From: Rhipicephalus microplus
Lineage: Eukaryota; Arthropoda; Arachnida; Ixodida; Ixodidae
Assembly (NCBI RefSeq): GCF_043290135.1
Contig: NC_134707.1
Coordinates: 74,210,508 to 74,274,507 of the forward strand
Length of the DNA stretch: 64,000 bases
Direction: 5' to 3'
Positions 33,063 through 43,518 of the stretch are shown one piece after another. Each line of letters opens with the position of its first letter. Positions within the stretch are counted from its first letter, which is position 1. The notes below the pieces were generated by a model. It did not search any database. It was not told the origin of the DNA and saw nothing but the letters and a program-made list of their open reading frames with translations. The position numbers and the translations under genes were made by a program.

Positions 33063-33343
33063 GATTGGAACTTGGGAGATGATTTAGACTCCATCCAAAA
33101 GTTTTGAAGAAACCCGACGTTCCAAAACAGACTTGCTTCGTTCCTCGGGGGTGACTGTGGAGGCTACGTAGCAGCGGCGTCTTCAAAGCACTCGTGGGGT
33201 TGATAATGACCCCCCTCTGCAGTCACTGCAGAGAGGGGTCTGCAGCCTTTGCAGTCACCTCTGAGGAAAGAACCAAGTCGGTTTTGAAACGTTGGGTCCT
33301 TCGAAACTTTTGGTTGGAGTCTAAACCATCTCCCAGTTTCATA
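33063..33343. repeat. Fold-back structure: two inverted arms of about 95 bp
   Basis: The left arm 33063-33157 and right arm 33252-33343 are inverted copies with few mismatches (for example CCAAAAGTTTTGAAG against CTTCGAAACTTTTGG). The words TTCCTCGGGGGTGACTG and CAGTCACCTCTGAGGAA flank the central 95 bp. The arm sequence (CGTT.CAAAAC..ACTTG.TTC.TTCCTC) resembles the signature seen at ends of Penelope-like elements. No protein is encoded. Confidence 0.75.
33208..33240. repeat. Perfectly centred 15-bp hairpin inside the fold-back
   Basis: GACCCCCCTCTGCAG, a 3-base loop, then CTGCAGAGAGGGGTC; one mismatch in 15. Confidence 0.85.
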
Positions 33344-33510
33344 CCCAACCACACCGACTTCTGTCGAATGTTTACATTCAGATTGGCACTTGCATAGGTT
33401 ACGAAAAAAAATCATGTAAGAAAATGGTTTATTGATATGGTCTGACTTGAAAACCTTACTCTAATGTTATCCAGCATAGGTAGCTAGACAGGCTTATCAT
33501 TATGCCCTGT

Positions 33511-34196
33511 ACTAACGGTTAGTTGACACCGGCGACTAGCAGCGGTCGTGCGATAGTTTTTAACTCGTCGAAAACAGTTGCAAACGGTCGCATAGCGACA
33601 TTTTTGACTAGTCGCTTCTTGTTCAACTTTTAGTCGCGAGCCGGCAGTCGCAAAACTACTGGAACCAATCAACGATGCTCAAAAGTAACACCTGCAGTTA
33701 TTTACATGCAGGCTCACTTTTTATTCATGTTTTTTATTGCGCTTGTTTCCTGTTGCCAGATACAAACAAACACGTTCCTCTGGATCTGTGACACCATTGC
33801 AACACCCACCATGGTGACACACACCACCGGCTTTTTTTTGAGGTTTCTGTGCGGCCAGAGCTAACACCATGAATTAGCGCATCAGCGCCATGACAATCTC
33901 TTGTTCTTCACTTGAACCTAACTCCTCGACGCTGCTGGCAACGCTGTGCGAGAACAAACAAAAACAGTAAATGTGGCGTTTTCGGTTCGCTCTGCTCACT
34001 CAGCTGGTGGCGATCAGCTGATCGGCGCCGGTCTCCAGGGTTATGGCTGATAACGAAATTTGGACATGCTTCTCCAGCTTCGCAATTCTCAGTCGCTCAC
34101 ATGCAGCCGCTGCCGGTGTGAACATCAGTTGCTTTTTGGTCACCAGTCACAAATAGTCGCGCGACTGGTGCTAGTAGCCGGTGTGAACAGCCAGTG
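33511..34196. mobile_element. MITE-like DNA transposon, about 0.69 kb
   Basis: The ends are inverted repeats: ACACCGGCGACTAGCAGCGG at 33526 matches the reverse complement of the right end (ACACCGGCTACTAGCACCAG, up to 34184). A weaker extension outwards (GGTTAGTTG against GGCTGTTC) suggests real ends near 33511 and 34196. It contains a perfect palindrome CGATCAGCTGATCG near 34013. No transposase frame remains. The ends recall PIF/Harbinger-type elements, but superfamily assignment is inference. Confidence 0.55.
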
Positions 34197-34199
34197 TCA

Positions 34200-35255
34200 A
34201 GCGAAAAACAGAACGCCAGATCGGCTGGGAATGCACAGAACAGTCACAGCGAAAGCTGGAGAAGCATCATCACTAGAAGCTTTTTCCAAGTCGATTTCGG
34301 TTACTAATACAAATATGCTTGTAAGGTACTAACTACCCCATCAATTCATGTGGTCACTGATAACAATGACGGGCCATTTACGTAGTAGGTGGGAAGCTTT
34401 TAGCAAAACACTTGACATGCGATTCATACTCAGTGATGCCTGTTCACGCAATTCACTTTGTAAACTGAAACTACAACGCTAATGAACTCCAGTAGCAGAC
34501 GATTAAAATGACGCCCTGTTGATAAATTTTTCTGCATTGCTTACCACCCATGCGTCACAGGCGCTATTATCCGAAGCAGAGTATGCTCACATACAGGAAG
34601 TGGAGTCAATAGCTGGTTGCTTAAACGACGCTCGCTTATAGTGCACATCTTAGGATAACATGGCACAGGCGCTACCAAGCGAAAAACCTGTGTCTTCAGG
34701 CACTATATTAGAGTAAATTCTCTCCCGCATTACATGATTATGCAATTATATAATAATAAAACGTGAGAAGAAAAGGCTCTACTGTGTGAAAACATATCAA
34801 GAAAGCAATGATCAGGACTGAAAACAGCATATGAGCGTAACAGACAAACTGGAAGATAAATACTGCGCTGATCGTGCGAATTTAACTTCAAGTTAAATCA
34901 GCTCTGATTATTTTAACAGGAGAAGGGCAGCCTACGTGCAGGTCATTGGTCAATTATACTGATGCAGGCATGTACAAGAATGGCGCACTTCACACGAATG
35001 TCAAGAAGATGTAGGTGCCACCCAGAAGAAACATACCAGGCAGGGCAGGACCGCACTTCGAAACTGCTCGCGTACGCATCATTTATGGAAGTATGAAAAG
35101 AGCTTGGTGACCATCAGATCCACTGCTCAACCAGTTTGACTGAATAGAATGACAATATTATTTTTATAAGCGGTTGTTTTTGCATCAGCCACCAAGGAAA
35201 CGGAGACTTGTTACGTCATTGGCCAAGTACCAAAATGATTCTTCGTTCTCGAACG
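34200..35255. other. No recognisable gene
   Basis: AT-rich, short frames only. Confidence 0.45.
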
Positions 35256-35259
35256 GTAA

Positions 35260-35288
35260 AACTATCTTCTGAAGGATAGAAGATAGTT
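35260..35288. repeat. Small hairpin, 11-bp arms
   Basis: AACTATCTTCT, 7-base loop, AGAAGATAGTT. Exact arms. Confidence 0.85.
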
Positions 35289-35318
35289 CTATAAAATAAA
35301 ACTATCAATAAGACAATT

Positions 35319-35399
35319 AATTGTGAAGTATCGGCAATAAAAGGGAGGTTAGCAACGATCTGTTGCTAACCTCCCTTTTGATGCCCATACTTCACAATT
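35319..35399. repeat. 81-bp near-perfect hairpin, 38-bp arms
   Basis: The left arm starts AATTGTGAAGTAT and ends GGGAGGTTAGCAAC; the right arm mirrors it after the loop GATCT. Only three or four of 38 positions mismatch (TCGGCAATAA against GGGCATCAA). The length is close to a pre-miRNA, but the loop is only 5 bases, so a recent fold-back or MITE remnant is at least as likely. Confidence 0.85.
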
Positions 35400-35639
35400 A
35401 TTTGCTAAATACAAAATAATCAAATTAAACCTGCTCAACGAATATTCTTTAGCAGTCTCTTTTAGATCTGATACCATAAAAGGTCGCGGCTATATACATA
35501 GTTTAGCTAACTTGCAATTAAATCCTTCAACACGCCTAAACCAACACTGAATATTGGCATATGCCGAGACCGCGCGCAAATTATGCCTTTCAGACATTGA
35601 GTTATTGCTTGCCGAATATTCTAAATAAATTAAGAATTA

Positions 35640-35980
35640 ATTATGAAAATGTTCGTATGCTGACTAATATTCTTATTTTAATTATGCTTTATTAATTTGT
35701 GTGTAGTATTATTTTCTGTTTGATTACTTCTTTCTTTCGATGTAGAGCATGTGCGTTTTGTTTAGTATAGTTTGCTTAAATTTTTTGTTCTGATACAAAG
35801 CATTTGTATTGCTGGTTTAAACTGTTCTGTGTTTAATTTGATTTTGCCGTTTTTGTTGCCACAGTTGCCATGGGGATACGGGGCTTTGTCAAGCTGTTTT
35901 ATACAGCTTTTTCCCTCTATCCCAGCCACTTACTGTACAACTGTACATGGTAAATAAACTAAACTCAAACTCAAACTCAA
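35640..35980 (+). mobile_element. LINE 3' untranslated tail with (ACTCAA)n end
   Basis: A T-rich non-coding stretch runs to AAATAAACTAAACTCAAACTCAAACTCAA at about 35950-35980. AT-rich 3' untranslated region plus short repeated tail is the form of CR1/L2-type LINE ends. No RT remains upstream. Confidence 0.4.
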
Positions 35981-36379
35981 GTCCAAGGCCTAGAAAGTAT
36001 GTATAAGCAACGCCACTCAACTGTCGTGCGCTAGCTTTGAGCATTGTTTATTGATTTGTCGCCAAGCTTCCAAGCATGCTTCGCTTAACATCGATTCTTA
36101 AAGTCCGTATCCTCTGTTTTCTGAAGGCCGACTTGTGCAGCTTATCGCTGGCTTACCACTTATGCTTGCGCTTGGCGCCGCGAAGACTTATTGCCTTGCA
36201 ATGTAAAAGAAAAACTTTTTAAAATAAGGACTAAAAAAGAGATGGCAGGGCGCTGAACTCCTAACTAAAGTCTATTTGAAAGCACGCGCATATACCATTC
36301 GCGAAAAATATTAGAATACTGCTACAAAACCCACTCTTTCAGTAGTTCTTTTTCGTAAAAACAATACAGAAATAGAACC

Positions 36380-36695
36380 GTCTACGGGATGGTTTCGTCA
36401 ATGAAACTGATAATGAATCATTTTTTCTTCCTTGTAACAATGCCTACAATATCACTGCCACTAAGAAGGGTTTGTTGTCTAGAACCGTGTGCGTGTTTAC
36501 AAACGCATGACTGCGACGTTGTTTTCGCTCACCAATATTCCAGTGTTTTTTTTTCTTCTCTTAAAATATCTTGAGTGCTGTTGTATTTGTTGTATGCATT
36601 GTTTCGATTGAAACTATGTAGTCAAATGATTATGTGTACCTCCCCTACGTAATGCCTTACGGCGATGTAGGTGAAATGTAAATAAATAAATAACT
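36380..36695 (+). mobile_element. LINE 3' tail with stem and (AAAT)n end
   Basis: CCTCCCCTACGTAATGCCTT, then ACGGCGATGTAGGTGAAATG, then AAATAAATAAATAA. A CCTAC..GTAGG stem followed by a tetranucleotide A-rich tail is a common 3' end of arthropod CR1/L2-like LINEs. The open frame at 36389-36574 may be the last, unrecognisable part of the ORF. Confidence 0.45.
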
Positions 36696-36699
36696 AAAT

Positions 36700-37530
36700 A
36701 TCAAGCAATTGACTTAGTTACATAGCACACGATGGCGGCTGTGAAGCAGAGAAAACAGGGTGCCAAAAATACCCCAACATGTTTAAAACCAATGCGTCTT
36801 TAAACACCGAAAAAAAGCTGAAAAAAACTTCGACATGCAGTAACATTTGTAAGAGCACAAAAAGTAATTATCGCTTTATTATGATAGCGGTGAACCCAAC
36901 TATTGAACCTCCCTTTCACCAAGCCCCACGCATGGTCTACTCACGAACCTTCCCCTTCCTTTCAATGCCTCCCTAGGGCATTTATCCCGATAACCAGGGA
37001 AACAAGTGGTTTCCTCTACCATGGGCAGGCAGCCACACTCGCTAGAATTAGATGGCAAATGGGAACCACCAAAAATAGTCAATGAGGTTAAGTGTTCCCT
37101 TCGTGTCAAATTGATGTGCCGCCCGATTTATTCCCTATGAACCCCATGTCATGATAATGGCACTGCTAAATGTTGTTGAATATTTAGGAGAGGAAAGAAA
37201 AGAACGATGTGTGGGCGCGAGAAGTGAGCTCTTGCGTAGCGTGCGCTGAACAAACGTTTGCCGTTTATGGACGCGTTTCGCATCTGTCGGAGTTCTTAAA
37301 CATTTGTTTTTCTCCTCTATAGATGGTGTTGAGTTCACAAGCGTTGTTCCCCTAAAAATTCCGGCCACCTCGATCACCAGCTCCTAACGTCGAAACTGAA
37401 AGCACGTTTGGGATTTCTTTTTAACTATAAGAAAAATCTCTTTGATATGCACATAGAAGGAACGTGCGTAAAGTACTAGAGAATGTTTTACGATTTAAGT
37501 AGCTCAAAAGAATAATAATGTTAATACATT
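36700..37530. other. No recognisable gene
   Basis: Short frames only, no motif recognised. Confidence 0.45.
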
Positions 37531-37532
37531 GT

Positions 37533-37622
37533 GACGAGGAGGATGACAGAAAAGGGCGTAATATCTACAGAGCACAGTAGTGATGGCAAAAACAACCAAG
37601 ATAACGTGAGCCGGCACTACCT
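37533..37622 (-). repeat. Putative 3' LTR of the minus-strand Mag-like element
   Basis: On the plus strand it begins TGTGACGAGGAGGATGACAG, similar to TGTCACAGACACAGGGAGG at 42806, with later shared words GGGCGT and GGCAAAA. The purine tract AGAGAAAGAAGAGGA (minus strand, about 37625-37641) sits just inside it. Confidence 0.4.
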
Positions 37623-37869
37623 AGTCCTCTTCTTTCTCTAGGTGAGCGGCACATACCACTACCCTCCGGTGGTGAGGGCACCGAATCGGTGCAGCCAGAG
37701 AAAGACGGTAGTGAAGGTGGTCACTCCTCATGTGTGTTGAGGGAGTCCGGTGTAAGGTAAAGTTTAAGACAGACAACGTGAGCGACGTCCACGTGGGGTG
37801 TCGTGGATTAGGACGAAGATAATTGTTCGATTTCATACGTCACGTCGGTCATTTGGCGGCGCACACGAT

Positions 37870-38684
37870 ATGTTCCGGAATAGGGAAACAGTAGCTTCTC
37901 AGAAAGCCCAATGCGGAGTGCTGGATACCACAGGAGGCCAAGAGATCGTGGGGGAAAGTAGGCGTTTTGGTGACGGGTGTCCAAACAGAAATTTTGGCCC
38001 GCTTGAGTCAGTTATTTCAACGCGCACAAGTTCACGTGCATGGTAGGCGTGAGCTATAGCTGCTTGAGCGTATTCAGTGAGTGAGTGCGTCAAAGGAGCC
38101 ATTATCGTGTCTATAGGCAAACTAGAATTTCTGCAACATAAAAGAAAGAAAGGCGAATAGCCCACCGTCTCCTGCCACGACGTATTGTAGGCGAATGTGA
38201 CAAAAGGCAACGGTGAATCTAAAAAAGGCAAAGGTGAATCTAAAGGCTCGAGGAAGCCGGCGGGCTCTGTGGGTGAAACTTTACGCCCCTGACAGTGACG
38301 GCAGGTGCCGACATAGCGCTGAACGGAAGAATACAACTGTGACCAGTAATACTTCTGTTGGATGCGCACTAATGTCCCAGCAAAGCCTAAGTGACCGGCA
38401 GAAGGATAGTCGTGGCACGCCTGCAAAACTTCCTCACGCTGTGCCGTTGTAACGGCCAGGAGAAAAGTTTCCTGGCTGCTCTCAATATTTCTCTTGTAGA
38501 GAACGTTGTTTCGCAGGCAACACGATGTTAATCCACGTGAAAGCCGGCGTGGGACGATAATGTCTTCTTCTTGAAGATGCTGGATCATAGGAAGTAGCTC
38601 GGTGTCTTCACGTTGAAGCTCAACCATCCGCACCACAACGACGATGCCAAAAAACGGTAAATCTTGTTGAGTGTCTGATGACAT
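37870..38684 (-). pseudogene. pol: RNase H end plus integrase ends fused across a core deletion
   Basis: A 261-codon open frame (38684 to 37899). It begins after the RNase H region and contains the HHCC zinc module (CHDYPSAGHLGF, then CRHCQGRK). It then jumps, through SPLPFLDSPLPF, to FVTFAYNTSWQETVGYSPFF, a motif from the end of the integrase core. The D, D and E catalytic segments in between (normally about 120 residues) are absent. A 20-bp direct duplication (38202-38221 and 38223-38242, one mismatch) marks the junction. The C-terminal segment continues to about 37899. It cannot integrate DNA. Confidence 0.75.
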
Positions 38685-39004
38685 AGAGAAAATAGGAGCA
38701 CGCGACAGGCAGTCAGCATCTTTATGCTTATGTCCTGATCAGTAGACCACCGTTATATCCTACTCTTGAAGGCGGAGGATCCAGCGGGCGAGGCGGCTTG
38801 ATGGATACCGTAGATTGGCAAGCCAACAGAGTGAATGGTGGTCACTGACTGCTCGAAATGGCCGGCCGTATAGGTAGGGTCGATACTTGCTAAGGGCCCA
38901 ACCAACTGCTAAGCACTTTTTTCGTAGGTAGAGTAGTTAGCACCTGCTTTTGTGAGACTGTGGCTCGCGGAAGCGATCACACGCAATGCGCCGTCCTGCC
39001 ATTG

Positions 39005-39504
39005 AAAAAAAAGTGCCGCCATATCCACGAAGTGAATGATGATGAGTGGGCGAAGCTCTGGAGGAAAACCTGGTAAACCATGAATCTTCCGTACATTTTG
39101 CCTACTTGATTTTATTACAATGCTCCCCCTAGCGTACGTCGCCGCACTAAATCGAACGATTGCCTTCCACCAATGACACATGCCATGTGTGACATCATTC
39201 CTATTTTATAACATCTCGCATCTTTCATCATCAACTACAAGTACCGCCGTCTAGTTTATAACATCTTGCATCTTTTCATCATCAGCTACAAGTCCCGCCA
39301 TCTAGTGAGCACTGAAAGAACTAAACGAGAGGTGGCTACATGCAGGAGACGGTGCCGCCATCTAGTGAACACTGCAAGAACTAAACGAGAGGAGGCGACA
39401 TACAGGAGACGGTACCGCCATCTAGTGGACACTGCAAAAACTAAACCAGAGGTGGCTACATACAGGGGACGCACAGCCCACGCCTTAAGGAGCTTCGCCC
39501 CTAA
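39005..39504. mobile_element. Repeat inserted in RNase H, with a 60-bp internal tandem repeat
   Basis: It starts with an A-run and GTGCCGCCATATCCACGAAG and ends GGAGCTTCGCCCC. Near its ends lie the inverted words GGGCGAAGCTC (39048-39058) and GAGCTTCGCCC (39490-39500). From 39295 to 39474 three copies of a 60-bp unit (CCGCCATCTAGTG.ACACTGC..) follow each other exactly in register. No target duplication seen. A related fragment is at 24177-24300. Class unknown; no protein. Confidence 0.7.
39295..39474 (+). repeat. Tandem repeat, three 60-bp units
   Basis: Units begin at 39295, 39355 and 39415 with CCGCCATCTAGTG; internal differences are few (for example GAGGTGGCTACAT against GAGGAGGCGACAT). 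A half-related unit precedes it at about 39244. Confidence 0.9.
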
Positions 39505-39639
39505 TAGAACGGCTCCGATTCCTACGTTGCTAGCGTCCTTGTGAATATGAGTGTAGGCAGTGTCGTCAAAATGTGCCACCAGCACTGGAGCTGTCTGCAG
39601 TTGATTGTGTAGCTCTACGAAGGCTTGTTCTTGTTCTTC

Positions 39640-40430
39640 CGTTCATAAGAAGGGCACATCTGGCCGTGTCAATCTTGTAAGAGGTTCCGCAATTTTTGAA
39701 AATCCGTCGACGAAACAGCGGTAGTATGCATAGAGTTCCAGGAATTGCTGAAAAGCCTTCTTGTCTCCAGGACGAGGGCAATCGGAAACGGCAGCCAACT
39801 TCTCCGGATCTGGTCGAGCACCCTCCGGGCCCACCACGTGGCCGAGAAACTTGAGTTCCTGATAGCCAAGGTAGCACATTTAGGGCTTGATGGTAAGGTT
39901 TGCTCTCCTTATTGCAGTGAGGAAACTTTTTAGCCTTGAAAGATGTTCGTCAAACGTGCTTGAAAACACAACATCATCCAAGTATACAAGACACGTCTGC
40001 CACTTTAGTCCAGCAAGTACAGTGTCCATCATGCGTTGAAGTGTGGAGGGAGCGGAACAGAGACCGAAAGGCAGCACTTTCATTTCGTAGAGCCCATCGG
40101 GAGTCAGAAATGCGGTTTTCTCACTGTTGCCCTCGTCAACTTCAATTCGCCAGTACCCTGACATGAGATCTAGTGATGTAAAAAACTGGGCATGGCGTAG
40201 ACGGTCTAAGGCGCCATCGATCTGCGGCAGGAGGTAAATATTGCGTTTACTGACTTTGTTAGGTCATCGGTAGTCGACGCGGAAGGGTCGTGTGTCGTAT
40301 TTTTGCTTTACTAGGACAACAGGTCATGCCCACGGACTTGTTGAGGGTTTAGTGACGTCATTATTCAGCATTTCTCGTACTTGACGCTTAATTACTTTTC
40401 TGTCCTTCAGGCACACTCAGTATAGATGTT
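39640..40430 (-). pseudogene. pol: Reverse transcriptase of the Mag-like element
   Basis: Conserved blocks in order on the minus strand: a VVLVKQK region (about 40310), DLMSGYWRIEVDE (about 40150), LYEMKVLPFGLCSAPSTLQR, and CLVYLDDVVFSSTF (catalytic YLDD at about 39960-39975). After these comes FLGHVVGPEGARPDPEKL. Stops and frame changes lie between them (about 39879 and 40260). Confidence 0.8.
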
Positions 40431-41054
40431 GGCGAAGAGGCCGGTCTGACTCCTCGGTAACAATGCGGTGTTTTGTAATGGTGGTATGTCGAACTTTCGA
40501 TGCTGTAGAGAAGCAGTCTGAGAATTCCGTCACAAGATTTAGCAGCCGCTCTTTCAGTGAGTCTAGCAAGTCTGGATTAACGGGAGTGTCACTGCTCTGG
40601 TGAGCACAAGTTTTTGCATGCGTGAAAGCATTTTCAATGTGTCGACATTGAACAAGTCGGCAATTTCGCTGAGGAAAGTGACAGTGGTGCCTCTAGAGAC
40701 GCGCTGAAACTCATTGCTGAAGTTGATCAGCAGAACTCGAGAGCGTTTCTTCTTTTACCGAACAAAGCAGCGGGCTATGCCGATGTTTCATTTGAGCAGC
40801 AGCGGGATGTTTTCATGTGCAATACCTTTATAGCTATTCAATTCGTCGAAGACGTCGCAGATTACCAAGGTCAGCACGCTACTCTTCAATGGTAACATGA
40901 CGTCATCGTCAACAATTCTCGAAGAATTGACGTAACTGCCGTGAAAGTTGCTCGCTAAAGCGTGTGCCATAGAAAACGTCACCTGCGACTCTTTCAAGTT
41001 GATCACGGCTCCGTTATCACGCAGAAAGTCCAGTCCAAGAATTAGGTCCCTTGA

Positions 41055-41303
41055 TCAACTTGGCAGTATTACAAAATCTCCGAGATACGTAAATGCGCTA
41101 ATACTGGCTCGCACTGTGCACCATCCCACAGGAGTGAGAAGATGGCCTCCTGCTGCACGTATCTGTGACCCAGGGCACTGGTTAGAAACTTTCTTCAGCC
41201 TGCCGGCAAGACCCATGCTCATAACGGAAGTCTCTGCTCTAATGTCCATTAGCGCCATTACTTCTTCGTCGTCCATGGTTACCGCAATGTTCGATGTCAC
41301 CAC
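41055..41303 (-). pseudogene. pol: Protease of the Mag-like element, active site lost
   Basis: An 82-codon frame with EEVMALMDIRAETSVMSMGL, in which the expected D-T-G reads D-I-R. The flanking strand order (SNIAVTMDD before, AGGHLLTPVGWCTVR after) is that of a retropepsin. Confidence 0.65.
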
Positions 41304-41446
41304 TCTTCATACCACGTTTTGCTGCGTCTGTACATCTTTTTGCTGCCGTTGCTGTCATCGTAGTGAAGGATCTTCCGTAGAGTCAGCGTCAGCGGCCTCA
41401 CCTCCGGAGGTCGCTGAACTTAGTTTTCCTGACTTGCAGGACTGGA

Positions 41447-41818
41447 CTAACGGCGTCTCGGAGTGCCGTGGGAATAGGCTGGGCTCGGTGACCTGTAGCG
41501 AGCAGGTGACGACGAGCGGGGCTCTTGCGACCGATGTTCGATACTGCGACGATTCGAGATGAAACTTTTTATTTGCCGTGGTCGCTCGCCAGATTGTGGA
41601 CGAGGGGCATTAGGCAACAACTCACGGAGACCCAAAGGGCGGTATGAACATGTTCGGTAGACGTGCCCAGCTTCCCCTCTGTGGAAACAAAGGGGCCTCT
41701 GGAAGGGTGTACGCCAGGTGTCACTCTTCCTTGGTCGTGCTTTGGCGATCAACGGTGGGCTGCGAGGACGGAAGCCTACCTCTATTTGCTGAGCGCGTTG
41801 CTCATTAGGGTAAAACAC
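41447..41818 (-). pseudogene. gag: Gag zinc-knuckle segment of the Mag-like element
   Basis: CFHRGEAGHVYRTC at 41648-41689 is a CCHC knuckle with the second Cys changed to Arg. It is followed by an R/S/P-rich tail (RSSSPARYRSPSPAYSHGTP) typical of the Gag C-terminus. Confidence 0.75.
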
Positions 41819-42139
41819 GCTGAGAACTGCACCATGGAAGACGTCTCACTGCTTCCGCGTAGCTCATTTAGACGCAGTCTCTCTGTTGGGCGCCTCGGAC
41901 TGTTGGGGAGTGTGAACGGCTTGCCGTAGCTTGGCGCGTACCCTATCCGCAACAGAGAGCTGCTCGACAGTTGAAGCAGTCACCGGCATATTTTGTAGCT
42001 CATCTTTATTGAGGGCTCTGATGAGCTCTCGCAACGCGCTGATGTCATTGCGGGGAGTGACAGAAGTGACCTCACTTGAACGTACACCACGGTTATACTG
42101 CCTGGCACGCTGTTGAAGGACCTTCTCTATGGCAGTGGC

Positions 42140-42637
42140 TTACTCATAAAACTCCAGCAGTGTCACAGGTGAGTTTCGAATCAGGCCGGCAAAAATGTCT
42201 TCTTTAACGCAACGCATTAGGTGGTCAACTTTATTGGATTCGGTCATAGAGGAGTTCGTAGGCCTGAAAAGCCAATCCATGTTTTCTATGAAAGTCGTGA
42301 CCCTTTCGTTAAGGCCTTGAACCCTTGCTGCTATAGCACGCTCCACTGTCTCTTTCCTGTCCTCTCGGGCAAAGGACTTGAGGAACTGCCAGTGAAACTC
42401 ATCCCAGGACATAAGCGTTGCTTCATGGTTCTCAAACCACGTGTTCGCGGAGTCTTTGAGAAAGCAGTAGACATAGCGTAGTTTACGCTCTGGAGTCCAA
42501 TTGTTTATGACAGTGACCCGGTAGAAATGCTCGAGCCAGTCGGCGGCATCTTCAAAAGCAGCTCCTTGAAATGTCTTCGGCGTCTTGGGATGGTTGACAA
42601 TCAGGTGCGCTGGTGCCGGCGTGTTCACGTTAGGCAA
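42140..42637 (-). CDS. gag: Gag capsid segment of the Mag-like element
   Basis: An uninterrupted 165-codon frame from ATG 42637. It reads KTFQGAAFEDAADWLEHFYR, then LKDSANTWFENHEATLMSWD, then FLKSFAREDRKETVERAI, the canonical arrangement of the gypsy capsid (retrotrans_gag): F.G....D...WL..F, then A..W, then W..F...F. It ends at a stop about 320 bp before the zinc-knuckle frame, so Gag as a whole is broken, although this domain is not. The leader between LTR and ATG is about 170 bp. Confidence 0.82.
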   Translation of the reverse strand: MPNVNTPAPAHLIVNHPKTPKTFQGAAFEDAADWLEHFYRVTVINNWTPERKLRYVYCFLKDSANTWFENHEATLMSWDEFHWQFLKSFAREDRKETVERAIAARVQGLNERVTTFIENMDWLFRPTNSSMTESNKVDHLMRCVKEDIFAGLIRNSPVTLLEFYE

Positions 42638-42805
42638 GGTTTAGTTCATACTCCCCTGACGTTCAGGCAGCACGCCATGCTGTGCTTCGATCCCCTGGAG
42701 ACGACGGCACAGGGGTAAGCTTGGCTAAGCTACTCGATTGGCTTGCGTCAGAGGTGCTCTCTGGGGACCGTATAATCTACCTTACCCCCCACCTCCACAA
42801 GAAAA

Positions 42806-42931
42806 TGTCACAGACACAGGGAGGAGGCACAAAACAGGGCGTTTACTTTCGTAACCAAAGGCCAAAAGCATGAACACCAGAGCACGCGCCCACATAACTA
42901 CTTCGTTATCCTTCTCCGAGGCTGGCCACTA
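42806..42931 (-). repeat. Putative 5' LTR of the minus-strand Mag-like element
   Basis: On the minus strand it ends ..GTGTCTGTGACA at 42806, followed by TTTTCTTGTGGAGGTGGGG, a likely primer-site region. The outer edge near 42931 (TAGTGGCCAGCC) parallels TAGTGCCGGCTC at 37622. Divergence from the 3' LTR is large. Confidence 0.4.
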
Positions 42932-43099
42932 TAGCTGCCAGCATATCTTGCGTCAATATGACACACAAGCTCGTCGGCTCTCGCGTGCTTAAACTTGAGC
43001 TGCTTACTTAAATGGAAGCCCATTGCAGTGGCAACCTTCTTGAGCCATGGTCAGGCACGTAGTTCACGAAAACGCCCCTCTGACAAACATCGAACGGTT

Positions 43100-43505
43100 C
43101 CAATATTTGAAAAGCCTAGTGACTCGACAGGCATCGATGGTTATCGACGGCATTCAAGCCACCAACGAGTCATACGAAGACGCGCCGTCAACCTTCTAAA
43201 AACCACTTTGGAAACAAAAAATTATTGAACAACAATACCTTGCGAACCTGCGAACGCTGATGCCAGTAAAGTCCTCCGGTGATGTGGCTTTGTTGCGCAA
43301 CCTGTTAAACGCCGTGAACATCAAGATCAGAGGACTTGAGGTGTTCGGATGGCCAAAGGTCTCCTATGCTGCCATACTCGTCGAGGTCCTCACAAAAAAG
43401 ATATCCGGACTTATCTGGCTAGAGTGTTTCAAACAGCAAAGTCGCCCGATGAACGTCCAGGGGTTGCGACATCGGAGACGGAACTTCGAGAGCTACTAGA
43501 TTACG
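43100..43505 (+). pseudogene. gag: BEL/Pao-type Gag fragment (DUF1759-like)
   Basis: Over three frames the plus strand reads IDGIQATNESYEDA, AVNLLKTT, ANLRTLMPVKSSGDVALLRN, LLNAVNIKIRGLEVFG and SETELRELLDYVCMEEEA. This order (long helix, then a LR.LYN/LLN...RGL..LG block, then an L..LL.F...E..AR end) matches the DUF1759 region of BEL/Pao polyproteins. It is cut off at about 43510, where a minus-strand LINE fragment begins. Confidence 0.6.
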
Positions 43506-43518
43506 TGTGCATGGAGGA

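Larger units (their letters stand above)
38700..39580 (-). pseudogene. pol: RNase H of the Mag-like element, split by an insertion
   Basis: THIHKDASNVGIGAVL (about 39530-39565) holds the first RNase H motif, with K in place of T before the catalytic Asp. The second part resumes at 38999 (WQDGALRVIASASHSLTKAG). It is cut by the repeat at 39005-39504. The last part ([14 protein letters not shown] motif, about 38815-38850) has stops. Confidence 0.65.
37533..42931 (-). mobile_element. Mag-like Ty3/gypsy element with deletions and a nested repeat
   Basis: On the minus strand it reads 5' LTR, Gag, zinc knuckle, protease, RT, RNase H, integrase ends, 3' LTR. The integrase core is missing, RNase H is split by a 500-bp repeat, and most frames are broken. 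Putative short LTRs (about 126 and 89 bp) are alignable only weakly. Short LTRs are a feature of the Mag lineage. Confidence 0.7.

Noticed and set aside
39266..39544. Plus-strand frame with 20-residue repeats
   Set aside because: It is the 60-bp minisatellite read in frame inside a mobile repeat; no independent evidence of coding.
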